64,000 nt of DNA from Molanna angustata (taxonomy: Eukaryota; Arthropoda; Insecta; Trichoptera; Molannidae): NCBI GenBank assembly GCA_963576475.1, contig OY754986.1, positions 5,767,174 through 5,831,173 of the forward strand. The letters are read 5' to 3'. The first letter of the stretch is position 1. Each line of letters starts with the position of its first letter. The notes under the pieces were generated by a model. The model was not told the origin of the DNA, ran no database searches, and was given only the letters and a program-made list of their open reading frames with translations. A program made the position numbers and the translations under genes. Of the stretch, positions 21,111 to 32,152 are shown piece by piece.

Positions 21111-21262
21111 CGCATTCATACTAATAATCTTCTTCGTTTAGTATACCTACCTGTTGGTCTGTAATTATGTAACTATGCCTCCTGAGATGATGAAGTACAA
21201 CACTAATCTTCCATCTTTTGGGTTGTCTTCCGGACAGAAGGTGACCAGAACGGATTTCAACC

Positions 21263-21722
21263 ATTTTTGAATTATTAATTAGCTATAAACCACTTGTTTT
21301 TTGAGTCACTTCGCGACATGTTTCGGAAGCGCTGTCCTTCCATCGACCGGCGTGTCGAGACTAACATGTTGAATTTGTGTGTATCTGTCTGTGAAGCGAG
21401 GGGGGTGGCGGTTGAGGGTTGGTTGGGTTAGTGGGGGGAGGGGAGAATTGTGAAGTGTTTTTGTTTTTGATGGGAAATATATTAAGTATTGGAGAGGTGT
21501 TATGAAAGGTATGGTTATTTATAAGTTTTATACCGGAATTTATGTGTTTATGTATTTCGAGCGTTTCGTAGTTGTTAAGTCGGTATCCTTTATTCTGTGT
21601 TTCATGTAATAGTTTTAGTTTGTGGTTATTGAAAGAGTGATTAGTTTGGGTAATGTGGTTAGCAAATTCTGAGAAATTATTGTTGTTTAAGCATCTTCTG
21701 TGTTCGTTAATTCTTACGGATA
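21263..21722 (-). mobile_element. Penelope-like element, C-terminal coding remnant and 3' end
   Basis: The minus strand encodes RINEHRRCLNNNNFSEFANH, then ITQTNHSFNNHKLKLLHETQ and KGYRLNNYETLEIHKHIN. This matches the GIY-YIG endonuclease C-terminal part of Penelope-like reverse transcriptases (EH...NFA.H....NH; E..ETLEI). It continues to a 3' end with a GGAAG/CTTCC stem followed by GAAAC and a GTGACTCAAAAAACAAGTGG block ending near 21263. The coding start is lost upstream. This copy ties the non-coding tails at 3200 and 48130-48323 to the Penelope class. Confidence 0.72.
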
Positions 21723-21729
21723 ACGGATT

Positions 21730-21930
21730 TCACTTACTTCTATATACGCACGTTTATTAATGTCCATTATGGCTACGTGGTCCCAACAATGTCTTCTTCT
21801 GGATCTACTCCACCGAACGATGTCCTTTATACCACGTGTTTTTTTTTATTTCAATATCGAGAATACAATCTCGGAGAGTTTTTCCAGTGATTGACCTCAG
21901 AAACTTAATTTCTGTTTTCTTTGGGAGCAA
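21730..21930 (-). mobile_element. RTE-like LINE fragment, group 5
   Basis: Minus strand encodes RSITGKTLRDCILDIEIKKN, then IKDIVRWSRSRRRHCWDHVA. Clear relative of the plus-strand fragment at 38225-38410. Confidence 0.65.
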
Positions 21931-22585
21931 TATTGTTGTATTTAATATAACAAATTTGAAGGTGTAAGGTAAGGCAATTAAGGCGGGTCAAATGCAAGTT
22001 TTGAAACTATTGTATGAGAATGAACGCCCTAGTATGTGTTTTTGAAACGAGCGTTACACGAAATAATATATTATTGTTTATTTGATTTTTCAAAATAATA
22101 AGAAAATTCTGTTAAAACGTACCGGACATGATATCTTAAGATATTAAAGAACTCCATATAATAATTATATCCATGCTATGCGTAATCATGAGGGTTTTAA
22201 TTTCGCCGGTTGAACCAGACTTGCCCCCCTGATTTATAAAATAGGTAGGTACTTATCAGTTAAATGATTAATGTTTTTAGGCAAAATATTTTTTAGTTAT
22301 GGATTATAAATCGGAGAAAACAGATAGACATTATCAAAAAAAAAAAACATAATATTACGAAAAATGTATGTATAGTAAAACTGTAGACAAATAATGAAGG
22401 AAAAATATGTATTTTTATTGAAGACGATAAGTAACTACGTCGTAATGAGCATTTTAAAAGTACTTTGGAGCCAATACTTTCACCATGCGATTTTGAAATT
22501 TTTTTTTTATGTAATGTAAAACAATTTATTTAATTTTTAGTTAGTTTTTATAGCTTTATGGGAAGCTAACAGATACTGTGTCAAA
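21931..22585. other. Neuroligin intron, no feature seen
   Basis: AT-rich with a homopolymer A run near 22340. Nothing assignable. Confidence 0.45.
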
Positions 22586-22589
22586 TATT

Positions 22590-22770
22590 AATTTAATATG
22601 AATCGGAAACAATTTGGGTCCCGGGTTCGATTCCAGGAGGAAAAACAGTTTTTTATTGTTATTTCAGTCTGGATCATTATGTAATTCGATAAATACTATA
22701 ACTCTCCAGAATGTGGCAACTTGTCATTGGGCGCGTGTTTTATTAATATTTGACATAGTGCCAATAAAAT
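22590..22770 (+). mobile_element. SINE-B, 5'-truncated
   Basis: Starts in the B box (CCCGGGTTCGATTCCAGG). It continues through the SINE-B body (ACAGTTTTTTATTGTTATTT, CAGAATGTGGCAACTTG) to the usual 3' end TATTTGACATAGTG. Plus orientation, inside a neuroligin intron. Confidence 0.75.
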
Positions 22771-22831
22771 ATAAAATATTTATTTTATTATTTTTTATAA
22801 ATGCAATTTTATACATGAAATATTGCATGTA

Positions 22832-23655
22832 ATAATAATAATAATAAACCGTTTATTTGTTGTCATTATTGTAACATCAAACAAAAAAAAAATATATACA
22901 AAATTTTGAACTATAATTTACAACAAAAAGGCTATTGCTCAGCTGCGCACTACCAGGTATCCCTGGAGTGCTGCTGGTTTTCAGCAAAGCCTTGGGACAA
23001 CACAAAACATTGAGGACAGACCACATGTCATGACCTATAAAGATTTAATAGTAATTAAAAATAAAATAAAAATAAAATGTATTTCAAAAATAAAATGTAT
23101 TTCTTCCTTCTCTTTTTTCACTGCTGGCACCCTTGTTGGTTCAATAACCATATCTTGCAGTGTTTCTTAAAACTCTGCAAAGAGTTCATCGCACGTATGT
23201 TCTGCGGCAACTCATTCCAGTACTTTGAGGAAGCATATCTAAAACTACCCTCGAATGCGGAGGTTCGATGTCTGGGGAGAACGAGTAAATGGCCTCTCTG
23301 TCGCGTTGAGTGGACGTGCAAACCACGTGACCACTGTAGTCTATCAAACCGATAGGAAGGAGAACGTTTCTTTATCACACTATGTAGTTGACAAAGAAAG
23401 TGCAGCTTCCTTCTGTTAGACATGTTCAGAATCCCGTGCCGATTAAGATAAGGTGATATATGTGCTCGTCTAGGTATATTGAAGCAAAATCGGGCACATG
23501 CATTCTGTACGCGTTGCACTTGTTTTTGTGTTTTTTTTTAACAGAGACGTACCATATATCGAATCCCCGTAGTCCAATATTGAGAGAACCAAACTATCTG
23601 TAAGCAACCTGCGAACACCCGTTGCAATGTATGGACGGATCTCATACAAAAGACG

Positions 23656-23738
<83 letters not shown>

Positions 23739-23800
23739 CTGGTAAGTGCGTAATTTTGTTGCTACAATGGACACATCACTAGGAAATTCCATGCCGAGAA
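22832..23800 (-). mobile_element. Jockey/CR1-like LINE 3' part with internal (CA)n
   Basis: The minus strand reads RLLYEIRPYIATGVRRLLTD then LVLSILDYGDSIYG. After a frameshift it reads MQRVQNACARFCFNIPRRAH, ISPYLNRHGILNMSNRRKLH and SKYWNELPQNIRAMNSLQSF, stopping at 23118. The tail runs to a (TAA)n run near 22832. The blocks are those of the region after the reverse transcriptase domain. A (CA)40 microsatellite separates the fragment from further degenerate LINE-like sequence. Confidence 0.8.
23658..23737. repeat. (TG)40 microsatellite
   Basis: Forty uninterrupted TG dinucleotides. The His-Thr repeat frame read through it on the minus strand is an artefact. Confidence 0.97.
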
Positions 23801-24290
23801 GTTGGTAGACAATATTGTGTTATTTGTTGGCTTAATATTTGTAATGCGTTTGGCCGTACTTGGTTTGTAATTTTAGAACATTATTTGTATTTTTATGATA
23901 GAGGATCGAATCGTTGTTTAAATCAATGCAGTAGTGTAGATCTCGGGTAGGTATAATTATCGCAGTTTGATGACTTTCAGAGTCTTGAAAATAACTGTAT
24001 AGGTTTGAAGCCCACACAGGAAAGAATTGATGATTTTAATTCCTGGCGCGATCTTCGGCGGCAAAATGGAGGATTCAACGATCTCCGGTTTCAAAGCGAT
24101 TAAATGCAGCTCTGACACTCTGATTTCATGGGGAAGCAAATTCACAACTATGGCAATTAGTAAATCAAGGAAAGATACAAAGGACTTACCCCGTTTTACT
24201 GCACTCTCCGTTGATCCCACACGTAGGTATATAACTGTTAAATTAATGTTAATTATTTGTTGAGCCGGGTAATCGAAAATACAACAGGCA
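23800..24290. other. Unassigned; both strands open near 23960-24260
   Basis: Plus 24027-24263 (MMILIPGAIFGGKMEDSTIS...) and minus 23957-24220 (...KSFVSFLDLLIAIVVNLLPH...) are both open over the same 190 bases. Composition is less AT-rich than the surroundings. I recognise neither product and see no supporting splice pattern. Could be an old transposon coding piece. Confidence 0.3.
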
Positions 24291-24490
24291 ACAATAACAT
24301 CTCACATAGTTCAGCAATGAGGTTCACCACCCATTCTGAATGTAGTGCCTTTTTAGGTGAGACGTGACTGGTGTGTGGGTATACACTGATGTGTTCCCTT
24401 TTATAAGGCAATGCATACCCGCACACCTTTCGCTGGTTACCCCACATTGTGGGATATGCCGTGATGGTATGAATGAATGAATGAAAAAAA
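24290..24490 (+). mobile_element. Interspersed repeat family C, best copy
   Basis: TTCAGCAATGAGGTTCACCA through GTTACCCCACATTGTGGGAT to GATGGTATGAATGAATGAAT. The (GAAT)n tail marks the 3' end. Reverse copies lie at 3360-3545 and 56884-56945. Non-coding SINE-like or LINE tail. Confidence 0.65.
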
Positions 24491-25334
24491 TTAATGTTCA
24501 AAAAACACGTCACGGCCTTACGGCGCTTATACGGTTTTCACTACTGGCGGCTGTTATTAACGTTACCGTCGGCTAGTCGCTGCATACTGGCTGAGTTGAA
24601 TTTTGGTGTCGATTTGTTCGTGGTCTTATTGTTGCAACGGGGTAGGTTTTGGATTCATGGATGGTTGCTAGGGCAAAAATATAGGAAATGTCGGGAAGGT
24701 ATGAATTGAATGATTACCAAGCCGCAACAATTACTGTGGAGCTTAATAAAATAGGTACAATCAGACGTAATTTATTCGTGTTGATTAAACTTGAAAGAAG
24801 ATCTAGGAAAAGTATGGCATACAATTTCCGTTTAAGTAACATATTGTATATGTACAATGTTTCGAGTGATGGTTTTATGAAAATCAATATTTAACAAAGG
24901 TGATCGTAATTGAGTATGTTATTTCTGAAACATCCACTATTGAATACATCGCGTACAACATTGAATTTCAATACCAATCAGGGAAGAAGATTAATTGAAC
25001 GTGTGTTCCTAAACAAATTCACGCTTCTGCGATGGTGCTTTGTGTCTTGTGGGATTTGGGAGGTGTTTGGTGAATTAATTTGAATATTCAAACCAGATTA
25101 CTGATTAATTATCATTTTAGGCGTTGCTAAATGGCGGAGCAAAAGGTTTCGCCAAATGGAAGCCTTCATAAATAATAAATATCAGTCGTTATTAATTTAG
25201 AAAAATAAACGTTTTGAATTCACGTAAATATTGAAATTTCGAAATAATGATGATTTTGTTATTTTCTCGACACCGAAATCTTATCTGGTCTACATTTTTC
25301 AAGGTTTTTCAATTTTGAAGAAATAAACACTAAC
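24491..25334. other. Neuroligin intron, no feature seen
   Basis: Open frames 24494-24709 and 24688-24894 overlap and have no recognisable product. Confidence 0.4.
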
Positions 25335-25610
25335 TTATATGTTGTGTATATGTATGTATTAACTCTGAATTTGGAGTAGAACATTTAGTATGTATGTATG
25401 TGTGTGTGTGTGTGTGTCCGTCCGTCCCTTATAACTTTTGATTCGTTTTATTCATAAACCTCAAAATTTCAGAAATTATAGAAGGTTTTAGGTCTACTCA
25501 AAATTGTGATTTTTTTCTCCAGTCAAGGGTATCAATTTTTTAATTTTTATTTAAATTTTCCATTTATCTCAAAAAAAATTATACCTAGCTAAAACGCCGA
25601 TAGTTTGTAT
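25335..25610 (-). repeat. Family-A repeat, partial copy
   Basis: Reverse complement of the right half of family A: GAATTTGGAGTAGAACATTT, a (TG)n run, then CTTATAACTTTTGATTCG and TTTATCTCA-type sequence. The (TG)n sits at the same place as the (CA)n of the other copies. Confidence 0.7.
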
Positions 25611-25880
25611 GAATCATATACAATATTCTTGGACGAATACAATATTCCAGAGTTTTCATTTCGTAATCGGAAAACTTCACTCATTGATGTATTGAATTTG
25701 TAATTTGTACGTACATTTTATTTATTCACGTTTTTTATTTGTAATTCGTGCACTTCATACATTTCTAATTTAATTTCGTTATTATTACGGAAATTTTACT
25801 CATTCACCTTTTCCAACTGTTGATTCTTAGTTTCGTGTGAGAGAATTGTATGCAGTAGTAGAGTTATTGCACGGTTTGCG
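25611..25880. other. Neuroligin intron, no feature seen
   Basis: AT-rich; nothing recognised. Confidence 0.4.
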
Positions 25881-25884
25881 AACC

Positions 25885-26195
25885 AATCGTTATTGTCACC
25901 GTACGGTATAGCAAACCAAACTTTATCAAAATACAACATCTACGTTGGCTCGGACACGTTTGTAGAATGGAGGATAGCCGGGTTCCAAATAAAGTATTGG
26001 ACACCTGCTCTGAAGGAAGAAGAAGCAGAGGGAGACCTAGGATGAGATGGCCGGACGACATCGAGGGCGATATAAGAGCTATCAGACAGACAAATTGGGG
26101 GAGACTTACTGTCGACAGGGCGGGATGGAGGCAGTTTCTTGAGGAGGCCAAGGCCCACACCGGACTGTAGCGCTATTGCTGATGGTGATGACGTG
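25885..26195 (+). mobile_element. RTE-like LINE tail, group 4
   Basis: Encodes KIQHLRWLGHVCRMEDSRVP, then GRRSRGRPRMRWPDDIEGDI, then NWGRLTVDRAGWRQFLEEAK and AHTGL-stop at 26170. It ends with a GATGGTGATGA tail. The reading frame is open over its last 68 codons; the 5' part is missing. Confidence 0.85.
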
Positions 26196-26535
26196 ATATC
26201 TCATAGTGAAAACGCTTTAAAGTAAATATGGTTCCATCACACAATACATCCATAACTCATAATGTCTTTTGTATAATGTTTCCCTTATCATAATGGCAAT
26301 ATTCACGTTCATATTATAATAACGGCATCTAACGGAGACTAATGAAATTAGATGACAGAGTAATTATTATAATAATATATACCTACCTTATCTAATAATA
26401 GATAATTTACATAATAGTTGTATAGTAAATTATGTCTAATGGTGACAATGCATTCTTACTTAAATGCCTTCCTGTTTTAATTCAATATGGCACAAGGTAC
26501 GAACATCAATGTTTAAATTAATATATTTTTGACAT
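26196..26535. other. Neuroligin intron, no feature seen
   Basis: AT-rich, with several TAATAATA runs. Nothing assignable. Confidence 0.4.
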
Positions 26536-26539
26536 ATTT

Positions 26540-27235
26540 TTAACATCTCAATAGAGACAAAGTTGGAATATTATAGGAGAACCAAGAACTCATATTATTT
26601 ACTTAGCGTAGCGTAATTAATAGCGAATTTAAAAAAAAATGGCAAAAATTTTCTGTCAATCAATAATAAATTTTCTTGAAAAGATTGTAAACCCTCCCCA
26701 ACGCCTCGTAATGCTCTTCTTTGGAAAATAACAATGGGCTCAAATCTTTATAGCTGGTGCACCTTATCTTAAAAAAAGATGTTTCAAGAAATCACGTCGT
26801 TTTCCTGTCAAATCACGGTATACCTCATCGATCTGTTGAACGTATCACACTAACTATCCCCATTCACAATACAGAAGTTTTCAGCTCTTCTTGTCAAGTA
26901 GGTACAATCAGCTAGACTATGGAACGACCTAATTGATGTAGTTACGTCATCTCGATCCATACAAATATCTGGAGTAAACTTAAAAAACTAAATCTGTCAA
27001 ATCCGTGTTATTATTATTTTTCCTCTTTAGATTATTTATTTATTTACTATTTACTTTTGTACTAATTATTAATTATTTATTAGCAATTATCATATATAAC
27101 CAATCATTATTTATTAACAATTATTAATTCTTTACTATTGTAGTAATTTATTTTAGAGACTCCACATTGTTCGGGTTGGTTGGAAGAACGTGGCTTTGTG
27201 CATTAGTATTGAGTTTAATTTATAAATAATGTTTA
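26540..27235 (+). mobile_element. Family-D fragment followed by degenerate Jockey/CR1-like LINE tail
   Basis: 26540-26600 is the left end of family D (CATCTCAATAGAGACAAAGT). 26665-26775 resembles the LINE block at 55495-55580 (AACCCTCCCCAACGC, then AATGGGCTCAAATC). 26850-27000 resembles 4985-5080. 27150-27235 carries the GTTGGTTGGAAGAA 3' untranslated word. No open frame remains. Confidence 0.5.
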
Positions 27236-27242
27236 ATCATAC

Positions 27243-27443
27243 CTGGCATAACAGTGGGTGATATCATAAGAAAGTTGATGCAAGCCGCTCCCGAGCCATG
27301 ACCCAGTAAAGTGACACTGGAAGGATCTCCACCAAATAGTTCGATGTTCTGCTGAACCCAGTGAAGTGCCGCTATCTGGTCCATCAGTCCGTAGTTGGCC
27401 ACGCGAGCCTTCAAGTGTGGCGTCGGATTGGCATTCAGAAAAC
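27243..27443 (-). CDS. Nlg: Neuroligin, internal exon (second of three in window)
   Basis: The 201-base exon is bounded by acceptor TTTTCAG (before 27443) and donor GTATGA (27242 downward). It encodes [20 protein letters not shown], then [20 protein letters not shown] and [18 protein letters not shown], ending VMP plus a split glycine. In catalytic esterases the nucleophile elbow is GESAG; here it is GHGSG, as in neuroligins, so the serine nucleophile arrangement is lost. Both borders are phase 1 and join cleanly to the 30737-30883 and 11734-12229 exons. Confidence 0.94.
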
Positions 27444-27449
27444 CTGAAA

Positions 27450-27900
27450 ACAAATTGTTTTTATTTAAACTTTTGTTCGTGTATGACCAGAAAATGATGA
27501 ATGATCGCACCAAACGCTCATGCCAAAAACCAACAATTAATTCGTATAGTTTTCGCCAAACACCTTGAAAGAGATTCCGGTTGCACAGAGCGCAAATTTG
27601 TCTTTTTGCTTCGTTGGTTTACGTGCAAATCGCCCCCCTTCTCGGCTATAAGTTAAAGATGTTTGGCATGAATCGAATCCCCAAACCTCAATTTCCGTTT
27701 CTTTGTATAGAAAATTTTGCGTTTGAGTTGTAGACTTTTTACCCGCAGAAAAGTTTGTGAAATGTTGAGGTCCACATTACAAACGATGAGGTTCTTAGCA
27801 TATTTGAAAAGAAACCAGGCATATGTTACACAATATCGAAAAGGCGTGTAGATTAGATTGGTCTTGTAGTACGACACGAAAATCTCTTCTACAACATCAT
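27450..27900. other. Neuroligin intron, no feature seen
   Basis: No recognisable repeat. A 74-codon minus frame at 27653-27877 has no identifiable domain. Confidence 0.4.
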
Positions 27901-27904
27901 CTTA

Positions 27905-28660
27905 GAGGAATCGGTTGAGTTGAGTTGATTCAAATCATCTGGCATAGGCGATCTCCACCGAGAGTATGTATTTAAAATAGGTATGCCACGACATGAAGAG
28001 TTTCTCCTACACATAGTTGAAGACAGTCGCTTAAGACCAAGCGGATTGGACGAAGAAATGCATCACTTTGCTGCCAACCAATCCCAAAGCTTTCCCAATT
28101 ATTGAAAATGGCAGTTACCTCTGGCGTCCCCACTACCTACTGAATACCCTCGATGCTGTACAATGGCGTGCTGTAGGTACTTCTGATTGACGACCAATCA
28201 TTGACTGATGGATTACAATCACTAATAGAACACAGATGCAAGGTAAGTTTATTCTATAGATATTACCACGGGAGATGCTCAGAAGAACAATAGAGTCACT
28301 CATGTTATTCAATCTCAACACACGTTCACAGAAAACCTTCAATTTGTAAGAACCAGTCGCTTCTCGAACTCTTTAATAAGCACAGCAGCTCGGCTGAGGA
28401 ACGATCTTCCGAATTATGTGTTTACACCTTCTCACAACCCGGGTCTTTTTAAAACTTGAATTAATATTTTCCTGAGCATATTCCAAACCCTCCCCAATGC
28501 TACGCAGCGCGCTTCTGCGAAAGACTATAATGGATCCAAATCCAAACAGATGGTCCCCTTCGCAGCTTTGTTTAAAAAATATTGAAACTGAGGAAAAGAG
28601 AGAAGAATATTTTTTTTGTTTTTGACCTATTATTTCCTTATAGCCCATTCTCCATGTTTG
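27905..28660 (+). mobile_element. Degenerate Jockey/CR1-like LINE
   Basis: 28236-28600 matches 55225-55590: TTTATTCTATAGATA.TACC, ACCAGTCGCTTCTCGAACTC, GGAACGATCTTCCGAATT and AACCCTCCCCAATGCTACG. The 55 kb copy reads as LINE coding sequence. The preceding part shares GTCGCTTAAGACCAAG with 44470. Many stops. Confidence 0.6.
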
Positions 28661-28784
28661 ATGCCGTCAAGATTATTTCAGTCTCTGTTGTGTAATCTTT
28701 TGTATATCAACGATCCACAACGAGGGTCCTAACATTCAGCAAAGCTCCTGTAGAGGCAGGGTGAAACTGGATGAAATTTATCGC

Positions 28785-28870
28785 CGTCCTTCGTTGCTAA
28801 GTTGGTTAGATATCTGCTTCCTGGGTCAAAGGTTTCGGGTTTGATTCCCAACGGTAATACATTTTTTTCG
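28785..28870 (+). mobile_element. SINE-B head fragment
   Basis: CCGTCCTTCGTTGCTAAGTT then GGTTTCGGGTTTGATTCCCA are a diverged tRNA-like head. The SINE body ends soon after. Confidence 0.6.
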
Positions 28871-29039
28871 TCTTGATTTTTGAAAAGATCAACATCATTT
28901 GATTACTTAATATGCATCCATTTTTTTGAAATATGCATCCATTTTCAAACGCTATTGATATAATATGTGTTTTTTTGATCCAAATCAAATAGTTTTTATT
29001 CAATCGCCACGATTGATAGCTCATTTGACGTAGCTTAAA

Positions 29040-29560
29040 AAAACATGTATACATCTCAACATTGACTGGGATGTCGCTGAAATTGATAGACCTATAAAGA
29101 TTTTTTGCCGTTACGTCGGGAATATTTCCGTCTTTCAAAATATCGTTCACATGGTCGTGCCATCCCTTTTTTAGGCGTTCCCGACCTCTCATTCCATTCC
29201 TGCCCGCACTGTATATTTTCTTCGTTAGGCGTTCCTCATTCATTCTCCTCATGTGGCAAAACCATTTGAATGTGTTCACTTTCATTCTATTAATGACATC
29301 TTTCTTCATCTTACATTCTTTCCTTATGTCCTCATTTCTGACCCTGTCATACATCAATCTATTACAAATTCTTCTAAAAATTCTCATTTCAACTGCATTT
29401 ACTCTGCTTTTGTGCGATTTCTGCCGTGTCATATTCGTCTACTTGCTCGAGGCATTCGTTCTCTTCTCTAATTTTACACGCTGTTCTGCTTTCACTCTTT
29501 TCAAAGGCAATTGCCTTTGATTTGCTGGCGCTCATCCTCTGTTCTTTCTCAATGATACCT
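29040..29560 (-). mobile_element. RTE-like LINE tail, group 3
   Basis: The minus strand encodes VNAVEMRIFRRICNRLMYDR, then VRNEDIRKECKMKKDVINRM, WFCHMRRMNEERLTKKIYSA and GRNGMRGRERLKKGWHDHVN, then DILKDGNIPD and LYRSIN. The order and residues match 10885-11375. The same open frame runs on past the element end into unrelated SINE-like DNA, so the annotated peptide would be chimeric. Confidence 0.75.
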
Positions 29561-30150
29561 TCGTATACCATACTTTCAAGAAATTCAATCTTAATTTATT
29601 TAAAATAAGTCTCCATAACTTTAGAGAGGTTCCTAATAGAGAAAGTAATGACTGTGTCATGTATATGGAAACATGGATATTATTAAATTTAAATAATAAT
29701 CAAATTGACACCTCTCTCCATAATACACAAACAAGAATATGAAAATAGCTAGTTACTTAAATAAATTTAATTAACGAATTTAATATATATTTTGCTTGTG
29801 AACCTACTCGTATATATAAATTTGCCTAATTAATTATGATTTCAAAGAAAGGCTCTTATTATCAAAGGACCAAATAATGGTAGTAACTTATTGGCTTATT
29901 AGGATGTAAGTCTATATCCCATCAAGGTGTTGAAAAAATAATTAAATTATTTCAGGACTTCATAATACACTTAAATAAACTTATAAAATAAATAATTAGC
30001 AAAAGTCTTCTAATACACATTGTTTTTAAAAAATATAAAGGTACCTACGTGAATTATACAGACATTGATTTGAAACTATTAGGTACATACAAATAAAAGA
30101 TTTTAATGCATTCTCTAAACTAAGTAAAAATATTTGTTTCATTAAAAAAA
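29561..30150. other. Neuroligin intron, no feature seen
   Basis: AT-rich; no assignable feature. Confidence 0.4.
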
Positions 30151-30154
30151 AAAT

Positions 30155-30258
30155 ATTCTTGCTCTATAGGTAAACGAAATCGGTTGAGGCAAGATTCGAA
30201 CTTATGACCACTTGATAACTAATCCATGGCGCTAACCGCTCTGCCACCGACTCATCCA
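30155..30258 (-). mobile_element. SINE-A head
   Basis: Minus strand has GGTGGCAGAGCGGTTAGCGC (A box) and GGTCATAAGTTCGAATCTTG (B box), then the GATTTCGTTTACCTATAG body start. The tail is missing. Confidence 0.75.
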
Positions 30259-30499
30259 AAGGTTAAAAATACTCTGTTATACCCACATTTCTTCGCCTCC
30301 GACTTTGTCCCATTTACTTGGCGTCAGCTTTCCTGATTCTATGTATTACATCAAACCCGACTGTCCTGGCTAGATCTGGATTCAGACCCTATTTACAGAT
30401 GTTTTTTTGCTACAAATTTATGTTATTAACTATCAAATCTACAAACTATTACATAAGTAATTCAAAATAAAACTAGTTGAAATCTTTTTTTGATAAAAT

Positions 30500-30690
30500 T
30501 TGTGTCGCAATTGAGACAAAGTTGGTATATATAATTAAAGGAGATCCGGGAAATCTGGCACTTTTGAATTATCATTGCATGGTAAACGTGATGCCTTGCG
30601 AAACGTTCACCGATTATGCATTTTTATTAAGATCCCTTTTTTAAGATCGCTCTAAAATAAGCTGATAACAAAAAACGCCACCTGTGGAAC
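30500..30690 (+). repeat. Family-D repeat, copy 4
   Basis: GAGACAAAGTTGGTATAT, then GGTAAACGTGATGCC and GAAACGTTCACCGATTATGC match the family. It ends 46 bases from the neuroligin exon border. Confidence 0.6.
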
Positions 30691-30736
30691 GACGAAGAAA
30701 CTTTTTATTAATGCCACCTGTGTTTTGAAAACTTAC

Positions 30737-30883
30737 CAAAGAGACCAAGCCTGTAGTTGATTGTTATGACGACCATATCGGAGTAGCTCGCCAAAACGGA
30801 CCCGTCGTATGGGTTTCCAGAGTTCCACTCGAAGGACTCCCCGTGGATGTAAACCAGAACTGGCCTCTTCTGTTCGCGTTCAT
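30737..30883 (-). CDS. Nlg: Neuroligin, internal exon (first of three in window)
   Basis: The 147-base exon lies between acceptor TTTTCAG (before 30883) and donor GTAAGT (30736-30731). It encodes (D)EREQKRPVLVYIHGESFEW, then NSGNPYDGSVLASYSDMVVI and TINYRLGLFG. The YIHGES.EWNSGNPYDGS block is highly diagnostic of neuroligins. It corresponds to the oxyanion-hole region of esterases. Phase-1 borders are consistent with the next exon. Exons upstream of this one (N-terminal region) were not found to the right in this window. Confidence 0.94.
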
Positions 30884-31009
30884 CTGAAAAGAAGAGAAAA
30901 CAGCAATCAGGTATCGTGAACGTCAATCCCAATGATCCTTGACACCAGAATGTACGAAAAATAATTTCTTCGTCTACTTCTATGATATTGTGTAAAATAT
31001 TCATTATTG

Positions 31010-31160
31010 TTTTTAAGCATATGTTTTCATTAATTTTTTAACAGGTATCGTGTAGAAAGTGGATATTATGAGTTTATTCATAAAGGTTTTGTGTGTGTCC
31101 CGTGATACGAATGGCGTGCGTGTCTTCGTTAATGTTGTTATCGATAATAAATAAAAAAAT
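31010..31160 (+). repeat. Short interspersed repeat, family H
   Basis: AACAGGTATCGTGTAGAAAG and ATTATGAGTTT recur at 53015-53100. Non-coding. Confidence 0.5.
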
Positions 31161-31164
31161 CTTG

Positions 31165-31685
31165 AACGTTGTTTAAATAATCCATTTCTTATGCATGAAT
31201 CCTTTCCCAAAAAAGTCACAGAAATCCATGGCTTTCGCATAAAAATTACCATAGTTAGGATTCTCAAAGGACATCCTGAACACACGCCCAAGGCAGAATG
31301 ATTTATTGAATTCGACAAAAATACCTTCGTAAAAAAATTAATATATGGCTACATTTTATTAAAAAAATGATTTTATTTATTTTTAAATAAAACATCGTTT
31401 TACGGTGGGTAATAACGAGTCGGCAACTGTACCGTATTGAAATACTGTTTCAATTTCATTTTCACACAATCCAGTGGCGTAGAAAATATTCGATAAAAAA
31501 TGCTCGGTTCAAAAATTTTTTCCAACGACAAATTGTGATAATTTTTTTTTACGTTCAGTACAAAAATAATTTATTTTTGCAGTTGAAAATAGCACATGTT
31601 GACATACATATTTCGTCGTTATTCATGGCGTGTACTTACGGAGATTTTAATTTTTAATTATGTTTGAACTTACAGGTACGTTAAT
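31165..31685. other. Unassigned stretch
   Basis: AT-rich, no gene or repeat recognised. Whether it lies in a further neuroligin intron or upstream of the gene cannot be told. Confidence 0.4.
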
Positions 31686-31689
31686 ATAT

Positions 31690-31900
31690 AGTTAGGTCGG
31701 TAGCAGAGTGAGTGGTTAGCGTGTAGGTTTACTAAATCCGGTGATGGCTAGATCGAAGCCCACCCTGCCTCGACCTTTCGTTTACCTTTAGCACAAGCAT
31801 TTACGCTATATTAAGTGAATCTATGAAGAAGCATATGAAGGTACGTGTGAAACAAGGACATATTATATTTCTTTTGAATAAAAAATCTGAATCCCAAAAT
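31690..31900 (+). mobile_element. SINE-A copy
   Basis: GGTAGCAGAGTGAGTGGTTA and GGTGATGGCTAGATCGAAGC are a decayed tRNA-like head. The body reads CTGCCTCGACCTTTCGTTTA to GAAACAAGGACATATTA. Confidence 0.7.
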
Positions 31901-31948
31901 TATGTAATAATATAATTAAATAATATTATAAAATTATTTAAAAAAAAT

Positions 31949-32074
31949 AGTAAAAACACAATATTTTAACTTTATTCCACTAATTTAAAGTGTTGACCAC
32001 TGACGCGTTTCGCTCAAAGAGCATCTATTGAATGGTAAATTAGCGGAATAAAGTTAAATATTTGTGTTTTTACT
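31949..32074. mobile_element. Foldback element with hammerhead-like motif
   Basis: Inverted arms 31949-31987 and 32036-32074 match almost perfectly (AGTAAAAACACAAATATTTA, then CTTTATTCC). On the minus strand the centre reads CAATAGA, a GCTC/GAGC stem with a 3-base loop, then GAAAC and GCGTCAG. That is the order of the hammerhead core with the first box decayed. The downstream word GATAATGGAGTTCCATCGCG also follows the palindrome at 55600. Confidence 0.65.
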
Positions 32075-32152
32075 TATTTATTTAAGTAATTTTATAATAT
32101 TGATAATGGAGTTCCATCGCGTATTAGCAGTTGAAAAATTAGAAATAATTAA

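Noticed and set aside
23538..23792. Minus-strand frame with a long His-Thr repeat
   Set aside because: It is the (CA)40 microsatellite read through; no gene evidence on either side.
12230..27242. Further neuroligin exons within the large intron
   Set aside because: The flanking exons join in phase without them and no other minus-strand frame matches neuroligin.
28806..29432. A 208-residue minus-strand protein
   Set aside because: Only its first two thirds are RTE-like LINE; the rest runs through SINE-like and AT-rich DNA.
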